Positions 1-8,586 are shown, counted from the stretch's first letter. The stretch: 64,000 nucleotides of DNA from Nevskia sp964451925 (GCA_964451925.1 CAYVKA010000001.1:62001-126000); one strand, 5' to 3'. A program made the numbers and translations. Notes: generated by a model from the letters alone, not told the origin.

Positions 1-696
1 GATGTAGACCGCCTCGCCCGGCGCGATGTCGGCGATCAGTTCAAAGCCGGCGGCATCCAGCGCCACCGACTCCGAGGCAATCATGTAATCGGTGCCGTAG
101 GGCCCCTCGCGGCGGCCGTAGACCACCGGGCGGATGCCGTACGGATCGCGGAAGCCGACGATGCCGTAGCCGCTGATCAGCGCCACGCAGGCGTAGGCGC
201 CGCGGGCGCGCACGTGCACGCGCGACACCGCCTCGAACACCTCGTTCGGCGTCACCCGCATGGTGCCGCACATCATCAGCTCGTGGGCGAAGACGTTGAG
301 CAGGACTTCCGAGTCGGAATCGGTATTGAGGTGGCGGCGGTCCTCGGCGAACAGCTCGTGCTTGAGCTGCTCAGCATTGGTCAGGTTGCCGTTGTGCGAC
401 AGGCAGATGCCAAAGGGGGTGTTGGTGTACAGCGGCTGCGCCTCGGCCGAGGTGCTGCAGCCGGCCGTGGGGTAGCGCACATGGCCTACGCCCATGTTGC
501 CGCGCAGGCGGATCATGGTGTCGTCGGAATGGAACACGTCACGCACCAAGCCGTTGTCCTTGTGCAGGAACAGGCGGTCGCCTTCGTTGGTGATGATGCC
601 CGCGGCGTCCTGCCCGCGGTGTTGCAACATGGTCAGGGCATCATAAAGCTCTTGATTGACCGGTTGCTTGGCGACGACGCCGACTATGCCGCACAT
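1..696 (-). CDS. purF: Amidophosphoribosyltransferase (partial, C-terminus beyond window)
   Basis: Catalyses the first committed step of purine synthesis, transferring glutamine-derived ammonia to PRPP. The reading frame is open from the ATG at 696 down to the window edge, giving about 232 of the usual ~500 residues. The visible part is the N-terminal glutamine amidotransferase (Ntn) domain. It starts Met-Cys-Gly-Ile-Val-Gly, so Cys2 becomes the nucleophile after Met removal. The glutamine-site segments GHVRYPTAG, SHNGNLTNA and DSDSEVLLN follow. It lies 4 bp downstream of cvpA on the same strand, the usual cvpA-purF arrangement. The phosphoribosyltransferase half is not in the window. Identity is secure. 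Confidence 0.95.
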   Translation of the reverse strand, partial: MCGIVGVVAKQPVNQELYDALTMLQHRGQDAAGIITNEGDRLFLHKDNGLVRDVFHSDDTMIRLRGNMGVGHVRYPTAGCSTSAEAQPLYTNTPFGICLSHNGNLTNAEQLKHELFAEDRRHLNTDSDSEVLLNVFAHELMMCGTMRVTPNEVFEAVSRVHVRARGAYACVALISGYGIVGFRDPYGIRPVVYGRREGPYGTDYMIASESVALDAAGFELIADIAPGEAVYI

Positions 697-700
697 GGAG

Positions 701-1231
701 TCATTTCTCTCGCTGGGTGACGGGAACCTGGGGCGCAGGTTGCTGAGCCTGCAAATATGCGAACCATCTGGCCGGAATCAAGCCCTGCACATCTCTTGCA
801 ACTGGTTGAATTTGCGGAACTAATACGGAATGGTTCCACCAGGGTTCACGCCCCAGCGCGCTCATTCCCGCCAGCATCACCAGCACCACCACGATCAGGC
901 CGCCGCGCAGCAGGCCAAAACCGGAACCGAGCATGCGGTCAACCGGCGCCAGCCCCGCGCCGCGCACCGCCCAGGCCACCAGCCAGGTGAGCAGGCCGCC
1001 GACCAGCAGGATGGCGAAGAACGGCAGGGCGTAACCCGCGGCCAAGCGCACCGGCACGGCGTTGATGCTGGATTTGAAGCGCTCGGCAAACTCGGGCCCG
1101 TAGCGCAGCGCGCCGGCAAAGGCCCCGACCCAGGTCGCCAGGCTCAACGCCTCGCGGATAAAGCCCCGCAGGGCGCCGAACAGCACTGAAACGAGGACAA
1201 TTGCGACAAATACATAGTCCAGCCAAGTCAT
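701..1231 (-). CDS. cvpA: CvpA family inner-membrane protein
   Basis: Small integral membrane protein of about 176 residues, named for colicin V production; its molecular role is unsettled. I see four hydrophobic segments and the typical opening MTWLDYVFVAIVLVS with a following RGFIREALSL motif, characteristic of the family. I chose the ATG at 1231 because family members begin at this MTW; an upstream in-frame ATG at 1273 would add 14 residues that do not look like the family. It is the first gene of a cvpA-purF operon. The 125 bp between it and the divergent bepA must hold both promoters. Confidence 0.9.
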   Translation of the reverse strand: MTWLDYVFVAIVLVSVLFGALRGFIREALSLATWVGAFAGALRYGPEFAERFKSSINAVPVRLAAGYALPFFAILLVGGLLTWLVAWAVRGAGLAPVDRMLGSGFGLLRGGLIVVVLVMLAGMSALGREPWWNHSVLVPQIQPVARDVQGLIPARWFAYLQAQQPAPQVPVTQREK

Positions 1232-1356
1232 GTGCCATTTGAGTCCGCTGAAGCGGTAACGCAATTTTAACATTATGGCGGCGACGCGGGGCGGATTTAC
1301 CTAATGCAACCGAAACTTCGCGGCGCAAATCCGCCTCTAAGCGTAAACTTCCGTTC

Positions 1357-2838
1357 ATGAAGTCACGCCGCTTTTTCATGTTGAAACCCGCCCTTGTATT
1401 CAGCGTCGTGTTCTCGCTGACCGCCCTGCCCGCCCTGGCGCAGAAGGATATCGACCTGCCACAACTGGGAAGCCCGGCCGACCTGACGCTGTCGCCGGCG
1501 CAGGAGGCGAAGCTGGGCGCCGAGGTGGTGGCCGAGATGTACCAGTACGACTACATCGTCGACGACCCGGAAATCACCGAATACCTGTCCAATATCGGCT
1601 GGAAGCTGGCGGCCGCCGACAACGTCAACCCGGTGCCGCCGGCGTTCAATTTCTACCTGATCGCCGACAATCGCATCAACGCCTTCGCCCTGCCCGGCGG
1701 CTACGTCAATATCAACGCCGGCACCATCGTCGCCGCCGCCAACGAAAGCGAACTGGCCGGGGTCATGGGGCATGAGGAATCGCACATCACGCAGCGCCAC
1801 ATGGCGCGCGCCGCCGGCGATACCCAGGTGGCCGACATCGCCACCTGGATCGGCGTGCTGGCGGCGATCATCGCCGGTTCGGCCAACCCCAACGTCGTGC
1901 TGGGCGCGATCTCGGTCGGCCAGGGCATCAACTACCAGCGCCAGGTGGCCTATTCGCGCGACGACGAACGCGAGGCCGATCGCTTCGGCATCCGCAAGCT
2001 GGCCGGGGCCGGCTACGACCCGATGGCCATGGCCACCTTCTTCGGCAAGCTTTCACAGCAGACGCGCCTCTACGGCAACCGCCTGCCGGAAATCCTGCTG
2101 ACCCACCCGGTCAACACCGCCCGTATCGCGGACGCCACCGAGCGCGCCGCCCAGTACGGCCCGCGCACCGTCAAGGACTCGATCGAATTCAGCCTGATGC
2201 GCGCCCGCACGCGGGTGCTGGAGACCGACTCGCCGAACGAGGCCCAGGGCTATTTCGCCGGCGAGTTGCAGGCGGGCAAGGACACGCCGGAGAACCATTA
2301 TGGCTATGCCTACGCGCTGGCCAACGTCGAACAGAACCAGCAGGCCCTGGCGGCTTTGCAGCCCTTGATCGACGCCTATCCGAAACAGCCCAATATCGCC
2401 CTGCTGCAGGCGCAGATCCTGATGCAGATGGGCAAGACCCAGGACGCCCTGAACGTCTACGCGCGCAATCTCGCGGCTTATCCGCGTTATACGCCCGGAA
2501 TCCAGAAATACGGCGAGGCGCTGATCAACGCCGGCAAGCCCGAGCAGGCGCGCCAGGTGCTGCTGAGCTATATCCAGCCCCAGGGTTCGCATCCCGACAC
2601 CTACCGCCTGTTGTCGGCGGCTGCGCGCGCCAGCGGCAATACGGCCGAGGCGCAGTATCAGCTCGCCAACTACCTGTATGAGCGCGGCGATCTGCGCGGC
2701 GCCATCGAACAGCTCAACGCGGGCCTGCGCGTGGCCAGCATCAACGACGACGACCGCGCCAAGCTGACGGCGCGGCGCAAGCAGCTGATCGACAGCATCC
2801 CGAAGGACGAGCTGCGCGCGCTGCAGAGGCAGGGTTAG
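1357..2838 (+). CDS. bepA: BepA-like periplasmic M48 metalloprotease with TPR domain
   Basis: Beta-barrel assembly-enhancing protease: a periplasmic zinc protease/chaperone that helps LptD and other barrels assemble and degrades stalled ones (role from the family). The 493-residue product has a signal peptide ending near ALAQ (residue ~29), then an M48 domain. The zinc motif HEESH is at residues 139-143 and the third ligand lies in DDEREADRFG near residue 206. The C-terminal half (about 310-490) is helical TPR. The length matches E. coli BepA (487). The ATG at 1357 is taken; an ATG at 1378 would also leave a good signal peptide. It is transcribed divergently from cvpA and converges on lapB with a 46-bp gap. 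Confidence 0.92.
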   Translation: MKSRRFFMLKPALVFSVVFSLTALPALAQKDIDLPQLGSPADLTLSPAQEAKLGAEVVAEMYQYDYIVDDPEITEYLSNIGWKLAAADNVNPVPPAFNFYLIADNRINAFALPGGYVNINAGTIVAAANESELAGVMGHEESHITQRHMARAAGDTQVADIATWIGVLAAIIAGSANPNVVLGAISVGQGINYQRQVAYSRDDEREADRFGIRKLAGAGYDPMAMATFFGKLSQQTRLYGNRLPEILLTHPVNTARIADATERAAQYGPRTVKDSIEFSLMRARTRVLETDSPNEAQGYFAGELQAGKDTPENHYGYAYALANVEQNQQALAALQPLIDAYPKQPNIALLQAQILMQMGKTQDALNVYARNLAAYPRYTPGIQKYGEALINAGKPEQARQVLLSYIQPQGSHPDTYRLLSAAARASGNTAEAQYQLANYLYERGDLRGAIEQLNAGLRVASINDDDRAKLTARRKQLIDSIPKDELRALQRQG

Positions 2839-2884
2839 AAAGACCGGGAATAGGCTTGCCCATTGGCGGTTCCCGTTCCCCGCT

Positions 2885-4027
2885 TCACAGCCGCTCCTCC
2901 ACCGGCAGCACCGTCTCCCAGCGCTTGCACTTGGGGCATTGCCAGAACAGCATGCTCGGTTGCAGCCCGCAACTGGAGCAGTGGTAGCGCGGCTGCGACT
3001 GCAGGGATTTCTTCAGCGACTCGCTCAGCGTCTGCAGCCACGGCGGAGCGCCCGCCTCGCCGCTGCCGCTCTGCAGCCATAGCAGCATGCCCTGCCGGGT
3101 CGGCCGGCGCGCCAGGTGCTCACCGAAATAGGCCCGCAGATCCTGCCCCTGCGCCTGCAGCCAACGGGCCTTGAGCAAGGCCGGCGCGGCCGACTCGGTC
3201 AGCGCGCTCTCCGCCTCGTCCAGGAATTGCGCATAGCCGCGCTTGTCGTCCAGCGACGCATAGCAGCGCTCCATGGCCGGCGCCACCTCGGTGAAATAGC
3301 GGCCGTCCTGCTGCATCGCACGCCAGTAAGCCTTGACCGCCGCGCTCCAGTCCTTGGCGGCCGCCGCCAGCGCGGCCTGCTGCAGGCTGGCACGCGTGCA
3401 TTCGGGATTCTGCTCCAGCGCCTGCTGCAGGCAGCGCTGGGCTTCGGCAAGGTCGCCGCGATGCTGTGCCGCCTCGGCCTGCTCACACCAGTACTGCGCG
3501 ATGCGCGGCGCCGCGCTTTGCCCCCGCACCGCCTGCAGGCGCCGCGCCGTATCGATGGCCTGCGGCCAGTCACGTGCCTGCTCGTACAGGTCCAGCAGCA
3601 GCTCCAGCGCCGCGGCGAGCTGCGCACTGGTCCCTTCCATGCCCTGCAACAGCGATTCGGCGCGGTCCAGCAGGCCGGCCTTGAGGTAGTCCTGTGCCAG
3701 CTCCACGCGTGCCGAATCGGCGATCTTGCGCGGCAGGCCGCTGCGCGCCAGGATCGCTTCATGCAGCTGGATGGCCCGGTCGATCTCGCCGCGCTTGCGG
3801 AACAGGCCGCCCAGGGTCAGCTGCAGCTCGGCCGCCGGCTCGGCATCGGCGGCGCGGCTCAGGGCGGCAATGGCCTGATCGGCATTGTCGTTGGCCAGGC
3901 TGGTAAGACCGGCCAGGGTGTCTTCCTGCGACTGCGGCTCGGCGGCGCCGCGGCGGCTGCGCGCCCAGGCCAGGCCCAGGGCCACGCCCAGCGGCAGCAG
4001 CAGCCAGGCCAGGTAGCTGTCAAACAT
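2885..4027 (-). CDS. lapB: Lipopolysaccharide assembly protein B (YciM)
   Basis: Inner-membrane-anchored regulator of LPS synthesis that hands LpxC to FtsH (role from E. coli). The 380-residue protein has an N-terminal membrane anchor (residues 3-21), a long TPR region, and a C-terminal rubredoxin-like zinc ribbon with paired cysteines CSSC and CPKC, all diagnostic. It follows lapA, but 158 bp separate them, almost all a palindromic element (4029-4189). Consequently the sequence just upstream of its ATG, where its ribosome-binding site must lie, is derived from that element, and no strong Shine-Dalgarno is visible. Confidence 0.94.
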   Translation of the reverse strand: MFDSYLAWLLLPLGVALGLAWARSRRGAAEPQSQEDTLAGLTSLANDNADQAIAALSRAADAEPAAELQLTLGGLFRKRGEIDRAIQLHEAILARSGLPRKIADSARVELAQDYLKAGLLDRAESLLQGMEGTSAQLAAALELLLDLYEQARDWPQAIDTARRLQAVRGQSAAPRIAQYWCEQAEAAQHRGDLAEAQRCLQQALEQNPECTRASLQQAALAAAAKDWSAAVKAYWRAMQQDGRYFTEVAPAMERCYASLDDKRGYAQFLDEAESALTESAAPALLKARWLQAQGQDLRAYFGEHLARRPTRQGMLLWLQSGSGEAGAPPWLQTLSESLKKSLQSQPRYHCSSCGLQPSMLFWQCPKCKRWETVLPVEERL

Positions 4028-4028
4028 G

Positions 4029-4189
4029 CTAGTACCGTGACCCAGCCGTTTGGAAACAAGTCTCGGGCCGCGTCTGACCGCTGGCGGCGCCGGCGCTCCT
4101 CACCATGGCCCACACCATGCCTCGTCGCGCAGGCTTGCCAGCGGCCGACTCCGATCTTTTGTTCCCAAACGGGTGAGTCACGGGACTAG
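4029..4189. mobile_element. 161-bp imperfect palindrome, MITE-like, between lapA and lapB
   Basis: The outer 31 bases (4029-4059) and the reverse complement of 4159-4189 match at 27 of 31 positions, both ends being CTAG. Inner parts also pair, for example gaccgctggc near 4077 with gccagcggcc near 4137. The whole element can fold into one long hairpin. It has no coding potential, fills the lapA-lapB gap and overlaps the lapA stop codon by its last bases. Terminal inverted repeats bounded by CTAG suggest a non-autonomous transposon relic inserted at a CTAG-like target. A structured RNA or terminator-like hairpin is the alternative. No second copy was noticed in this window. Confidence 0.6.
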
Positions 4190-4482
4190 CGGGACGGGGG
4201 CAGCAGTGGCAGATTGCGCAGGTTTTTCAGCTCGGTTTCGGCATCGCGCAGCTGCCGCCGCAGGCGGCGCGCCTCGCCGGACAGGGTCCAGATGCGCCCG
4301 GCGCAGAGCAGCAAAGTCAGCAGCGCGGCCAGCACGAAGGTCAACAGGATCAGCACCACCAGACGAACCTCGACGGCGCCGAACAGGTAATTGAAACTCA
4401 CCGGCGTGGCGTTGAAATAACCGAGGGCGGCGCCGGCGATGAACACCGCCGCCAGCACCATCACCACGACAATACGCAGCAT
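4186..4482 (-). CDS. lapA: LapA-domain inner-membrane protein (YciS)
   Basis: 98-residue membrane protein that partners LapB in control of LPS assembly. Two transmembrane helices (about residues 3-23 and 38-62) flank the family signature FNATPVSFNYLFG, followed by a cytoplasmic coiled-coil-like tail (SGEARRLRRQLRDAETELK). Its ATG overlaps the ihfB stop codon by one base (TGATG), so it is translationally coupled to ihfB. Its stop codon falls in the right arm of the 161-bp palindrome, so insertion of that element may have set the present C-terminus. Confidence 0.9.
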   Translation of the reverse strand: MLRIVVVMVLAAVFIAGAALGYFNATPVSFNYLFGAVEVRLVVLILLTFVLAALLTLLLCAGRIWTLSGEARRLRRQLRDAETELKNLRNLPLLPPSR

Positions 4483-4829
4483 CAGGAAGTGCCGGCGGCG
4501 CCGCCGGCAGCAGCCGCGGCTGCTGCCGCTGCAGCATCCTGCTCCTGGCGGGTCAGGTTGACGCGTTCGCGCATTTCCTTGCCCGGCTTGAAGTGAGGCA
4601 CATGCTTGGCCGGAATGCGCACCGCCTCCCCGGTCTTGGGATTGCGGCCAACGCGCGCCGGGCGGCTGTGCAACGCAAAGCTGCCGAAACCGCGGATTTC
4701 GACCCGTTCCTGCCGGGCCAGCGCGTTGCTGACATGGTCGAGAACAAGCTTCACCGCAAGCTCCACATCCTTTTGCATCAGGTGGGTTTGCTTGAGGGCG
4801 AGGGACTCGATCAATTCGGACTTAGTCAT
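4482..4829 (-). CDS. ihfB: Integration host factor beta subunit
   Basis: DNA-bending nucleoid protein, beta subunit of IHF, 115 residues from the ATG at 4829. The start MTKSELIESLA is the canonical IHF-beta N-terminus; in-frame codons upstream to 4910 are not family sequence. The core signature GFGSFALHSRPARVGRNPKTG, with the minor-groove-intercalating Pro in the NPKTG loop region, is present. The C-terminus is extended by an alanine-rich tail (about ten consecutive Ala, then Gly/Thr/Ser) absent from E. coli IHF-beta. It is normally directly downstream of rpsA; here a three-gene plus-strand module lies between them. Confidence 0.95.
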   Translation of the reverse strand: MTKSELIESLALKQTHLMQKDVELAVKLVLDHVSNALARQERVEIRGFGSFALHSRPARVGRNPKTGEAVRIPAKHVPHFKPGKEMRERVNLTRQEQDAAAAAAAAAAGGAAGTS

Positions 4830-5161
4830 GGACTCGGCAAGGCTTAAGCGCTTGATTTTACGATAAAGAAAAACAGCTGGCGATGCAAGTGGCTGTTTTT
4901 GCTGGCGCACGCCCCGCTTGAACCGGGATGGCGTAACCAGATGGTCCGCCGCCGCGTGTATCGCCCGCGCAATCCAGGCGCGGCGCGCAAAAGGCCAGGG
5001 ATGCGAGACGGGTCAGGGGCTTTCCTAGTGCCTTTTTCCCACAGAACCGCGGCCCGAAGCGGTCGATAAGCTGATTTAGGTCAATTCGCGGGCTCCGCCA
5101 ATATCGGAAATTTGTACCCAGAGGAAAGCGTCCGAAGCGGACAGCCGCAGTGCAGGCAATC
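4830..5161. other. Divergent intergenic region, ihfB / porin module
   Basis: About 330 bp without a convincing gene. It must hold the ihfB promoter (minus) and the promoter of the porin-PBP-GGDEF module (plus). Visible items are a 9-bp stem (aaaaacagc 4869-4877 with gctgttttt 4892-4900) just upstream of ihfB and an FNR/CRP-like half-symmetric site at 5071-5084. No small ORF with a good ribosome-binding site was seen. Confidence 0.6.
5071..5084 (+). promoter_or_regulatory. Possible FNR/Anr-type site
   Basis: The sequence ctgatttaggtcaa differs from the FNR consensus TTGAT-N4-ATCAA at one base in each half. It lies about 78 bp upstream of the chosen start of the porin-like gene. No convincing -10 hexamer at the class II distance was identified, so this is only a candidate. 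Confidence 0.3.
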
Positions 5162-6430
5162 ATGAGGTTCATAACAAGGAAAATCAGCGGTCCGGCTGCC
5201 TGGCGCGCGGCAGGCGCGATCGCGGGCCTGATCCTGGTGCTCACCGGCATGCCGGCGGCGCAGGCCGACGAACTGAGCGGACGCCGCCTGGTATTCGGCG
5301 GTTTCGGCACGCTCGCCGCCGATTACAACTTTTCCCATGGCCTGGAATATCGCAGCAACGCCGGCGAAGCTGGGGATGCAGACCCGCACCGCCTGCAACT
5401 CGGCACCGATTCGGTCGCGGGCCTGCAGATGAACGCGGCGCTGAATCACCAGCTCGAAACCGTGCTGCAGATCGTCAGCCGCGACAACGCCGAGCATCGC
5501 TGGCGGCCGCGCCTGACCCGCGGCTTCGTGCGCTACGTGCCGGACGAAGCGATCATGCTGCGGGCCGGGCGCATTGGCTATGAGTTCTTCCCGCACGCCG
5601 ATTCCAGCGATATCGGCTATGCCTTCCTGACCATGCGGCCACCGGTGGAGATATTCGGCCAGCTGCCGCAACTGGATTTCGACGGCGCCGATGTCACGCT
5701 GACCCATCCCATCGGCCCCGGCCTGGGACGCCTGAAGCTGTTCGGCGGCAAAACCTCCGGCACACTGCTGCAAAACAACGGAACCCGTGCCGACCTGTCC
5801 GGTTCAACCATCTGGGGAACTCAGGCTCAGTACCTGTGGGGGCCATGGACGGCGCAATTGGGCACGGGCTGGTTCGTGGTGGCACACCCGCCGTCGCTGC
5901 AGTCCTTGTCCGACGCTCTCGACCAGACCGGACAGGCACAGGCGCAGGCGCTCGCCAGCCAGTTCGAGACGGCGCACAACCGCTCCACGATCCTGTCCGC
6001 AGCGCTGACCTATGACAACGGCCCCTGGCAGATGCGCCTTTATCTGACGCGCATCGAAACCGCCAACATCACCGGGCCCACGGAAGACATTGGCAACGTG
6101 ACCCTGGGCTACGGCATTGGCAAGGTCACGCCCTTCGTACTGCTGTCGCGGGCGCGCAACTACAGCCATCTGCAACCCACCGGCCTGCCCGATTCGCCGC
6201 AGACCGCGGATCTCAACAGCGCCGCCGAACTGGCGCAGACGCTGACCCAGACCAATCAGTCGACCGCGGCCGCCGGCCTGCGCTATGACTTCGCGCCGAA
6301 AATGGACCTGAAATTCCAGATCGACCGCGTGTGGGAGCAGGGATCGGAGTTCGTGCTGGAGCGCAGCCCCCCGCCCCACGGCAACGGCGATCTGACGGTA
6401 TTCGGCCTGGCGCTGGATTTCGTGTTCTGA
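5162..6430 (+). CDS. Outer-membrane porin-like beta-barrel protein
   Basis: About 422 residues with a signal peptide ending near PAAQA|DELSG and then alternating amphipathic segments rich in Gly, aromatic residues and short turns, ending in Phe (LALDFVF), the usual signature of an outer-membrane barrel. I do not recognise a specific substrate. The ATG at 5162 has AGG five bases upstream; a GTG at 5150 is an alternative. It is first in a three-gene unit with a PstS-like periplasmic protein and a GGDEF protein; the next gene starts 5 bp after its stop. The context suggests a barrel feeding or anchoring a periplasmic signal input. Confidence 0.75.
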   Translation: MRFITRKISGPAAWRAAGAIAGLILVLTGMPAAQADELSGRRLVFGGFGTLAADYNFSHGLEYRSNAGEAGDADPHRLQLGTDSVAGLQMNAALNHQLETVLQIVSRDNAEHRWRPRLTRGFVRYVPDEAIMLRAGRIGYEFFPHADSSDIGYAFLTMRPPVEIFGQLPQLDFDGADVTLTHPIGPGLGRLKLFGGKTSGTLLQNNGTRADLSGSTIWGTQAQYLWGPWTAQLGTGWFVVAHPPSLQSLSDALDQTGQAQAQALASQFETAHNRSTILSAALTYDNGPWQMRLYLTRIETANITGPTEDIGNVTLGYGIGKVTPFVLLSRARNYSHLQPTGLPDSPQTADLNSAAELAQTLTQTNQSTAAAGLRYDFAPKMDLKFQIDRVWEQGSEFVLERSPPPHGNGDLTVFGLALDFVF

Positions 6431-6435
6431 GCATC

Positions 6436-6870
6436 ATGCGCCGCCTGTCCGCAATCCTTTCAGCGCTGTCCGTGCTGGTCATGGCGAACGCCGCGGCTGC
6501 CCGTGATCTGGTGGTGATCGTCAATCCCGACAGCGGCGTCGATCATCTGAACCGCGATGAGGCGATCAACATTTTCATGGGACGCTACCGCAAGCTTCCC
6601 TCGGGACTGGTCGCCTTCCCGATCGACATCGGCAGCCAGTCACCGCAGCGCAAGGCCTTCTACAACCTGCTGGTCAACAAGGAACCGGCCGAGGTCGACG
6701 CGTACTGGGCGCGGCTGGTGTTCTCCGGGCAGACCTCCCCGCCGCTGCAGGTGCCCGACGAAAGCACCGCGGTGCAGTTGGTGGCCGGCAATCGCAGCGC
6801 GATCGCCTATGTCGAGCGCGACCACGCCGGCAAGAACGTGAAGGTGGTCCTTGAACTCTCCGACCGCTAA
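6436..6870 (+). CDS. PstS-like periplasmic substrate-binding-type protein
   Basis: 144 residues with a signal peptide (MRRLSAILSALSVLVMANAAAA). The mature part, VVIVNPDSGVDHLNRDEAINIFMG followed by GNRSAIAYVE, resembles the short phosphate-ABC substrate-binding-like domain (PBP-like) often found beside membrane diguanylate cyclases. It is about half the length of true PstS, so it is unlikely to serve a transporter by itself; no permease or ATPase is nearby. I infer a periplasmic ligand sensor for the adjacent cyclase. Its 3' end overlaps the cyclase start by 20 bp. Confidence 0.75.
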   Translation: MRRLSAILSALSVLVMANAAAARDLVVIVNPDSGVDHLNRDEAINIFMGRYRKLPSGLVAFPIDIGSQSPQRKAFYNLLVNKEPAEVDAYWARLVFSGQTSPPLQVPDESTAVQLVAGNRSAIAYVERDHAGKNVKVVLELSDR

Positions 6871-8512
6871 GCGCCCACCGACAGCCTTGGCACTGCTGAT
6901 CCGCCGCATGCCGCTGCCGCGCAGCATCGTCGCGCGCAGCACGCTGCTGATCATCCTGCTGGCCACGTGGGTCGGCACTGTCGGCGCGGCCGGCGGCGCC
7001 TGGATGATCCAGCGCAGCGAACAGAATCGCCAGCGCGCACAGCTGGAGCAGCTGCTGGCGACGGTGGAGAGCACCGTCAGCATCGCCTGCTACGTCAAGG
7101 ATCAGGCCCTGGCGCACGAAATCGGCAACGGCCTGATGAACAACAGCATCCTCAAGGGCGTGCGCATCACCACCGAAAACGGGCTGCTGGACGCGCAGTA
7201 CCGTGACGGCGAAGCCATGCGCAGCGACGCCCAGGCCATCTCGATCACGCGCCGGGTGCACTCGCCGTTCAAGCCATCCGAAACCGTCGGCGAGATCAGC
7301 CTGTACACCGGCAACGCGGAAATCACCGCCCAGGCGTGGGTTTATACGCGCTTCGTGGTCTGGGTTCTGGCGCTTGAAGTATCAGTGGTGGCGCTGGCCG
7401 TGGCGCTGGTGGTGTTCAATCTCATTACCCGCCCGATCAAGGCCATTTCCGACGAGCTGCACCAGCTGGAAGTGCGTACCGGTGTCCACCTGCGTGTGCC
7501 GCGGGGCAACCGCCAGGATGAAATCGGCCGCCTGGTCAGCGACGTCAACGCGCTCATCGCCCGGCTCACCAATCTGCTCGACACCGAGCACCGGCTGCAC
7601 ATGGAACGGCAAGCCAGCGAGCGCCGCCTGGCGCTGATTTTCGACAAGGTCGACGCCGGCATTTTTGAAGTGGACAGGGATGGGCTGCTGCACTCCTGGA
7701 ATCCGGCCTTCGTGCACACGCTGGGCCAGCCGCCGCAGCCGCCCTGCCTGCGCACCATGCTGAAAGGCCGCGAGCGGCAGCTGGACGAGCTGATCGCCCG
7801 CTGCCTGGCCAGCGGCGTCCCCTCCGAAGCCGATTTCGAGCTGCAGGCTGGCCCGGCAGGTGCATCCAAGTGGCTGGAGCTGTCGCTGACCCCAGTCTCG
7901 GAGCGCATGCTGCAGGGCTTCGTCAACGACATCACAGAGCGCAAACGTTCGGTGCAGGACGCGCAACGGCTGGCCGAGCGCGACGCGCTGACCGGGCTGT
8001 TCAACCGGCGCGGGCTGACGCTGGGGTTGGAAAATGCCCTGCTGCGGCAACAGCGCGAACCCGGCCAGGGTATCGCGGTGATGCAGATCGACCTGGATTT
8101 CTTCAAGCAGGTCAACGACAGCTGCGGTCACGAAGCCGGCGACACGGTGCTGCGGCACGTGGCCCAGGTGCTGAACGGCGCCGTGCGCCATACCGATCTG
8201 GTGGCGCGCCCCGGTGGGGACGAATTCACCGTGGTCCTGATCGGCGTCGACAGCGTCGGGCGAGCCGAGGCCATCGCCCGCCAGATCATCGAAGCGTTGA
8301 ATCAGCCGATCGACATCGGCGGCGGCGCCAAGGCGCGGATCGGCGCCAGCATCGGCGTTGCCTTTATCGGCAGCGGCGAGGAATCGCCGCGCGGTGCCCT
8401 GCGCCGCGCCGATGAGGCGATGTACGCCGCCAAGCGCAGCGGACGCAATACGGTGCGCTTCGAACCGGCGGCCACAGGACCCTCCGCACCGCGGCACAGC
8501 AGGACGGCCTGA
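6851..8512 (+). CDS. Membrane-bound PAS-GGDEF diguanylate cyclase
   Basis: Makes cyclic di-GMP. The 553 residues show TM1 (about 29-51), a periplasmic sensor segment (52-167), TM2 (168-190), a HAMP linker (191-245), a PAS domain (255-365) and a C-terminal GGDEF domain. The catalytic GGDEF is intact at 455-459. RHTD at 446-449, five residues before it, is a canonical RxxD inhibitory site, so product feedback is expected. No EAL domain is present. The start is a TTG at 6851 behind AAGGTGG; the next ATG is at 6908. It overlaps the PstS-like gene, which suggests coupled synthesis and a shared signal. Confidence 0.9.
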   Translation: MNSPTAKRPPTALALLIRRMPLPRSIVARSTLLIILLATWVGTVGAAGGAWMIQRSEQNRQRAQLEQLLATVESTVSIACYVKDQALAHEIGNGLMNNSILKGVRITTENGLLDAQYRDGEAMRSDAQAISITRRVHSPFKPSETVGEISLYTGNAEITAQAWVYTRFVVWVLALEVSVVALAVALVVFNLITRPIKAISDELHQLEVRTGVHLRVPRGNRQDEIGRLVSDVNALIARLTNLLDTEHRLHMERQASERRLALIFDKVDAGIFEVDRDGLLHSWNPAFVHTLGQPPQPPCLRTMLKGRERQLDELIARCLASGVPSEADFELQAGPAGASKWLELSLTPVSERMLQGFVNDITERKRSVQDAQRLAERDALTGLFNRRGLTLGLENALLRQQREPGQGIAVMQIDLDFFKQVNDSCGHEAGDTVLRHVAQVLNGAVRHTDLVARPGGDEFTVVLIGVDSVGRAEAIARQIIEALNQPIDIGGGAKARIGASIGVAFIGSGEESPRGALRRADEAMYAAKRSGRNTVRFEPAATGPSAPRHSRTA

Positions 8513-8586
8513 AGGCGGACGCCGGCCAGGCAGGCACGGCGTACTGCAAACCCGAGCTCGCGGCAGAGCGCAGCCTGCGCCACAAA

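Noticed and set aside
4869..4900. 9-bp stem upstream of ihfB as an intrinsic terminator
   Set aside because: It has A and T runs inside the stem and a 14-base loop, and no minus-strand gene lies upstream for 3.7 kb, so it was left as a possible leader structure only.
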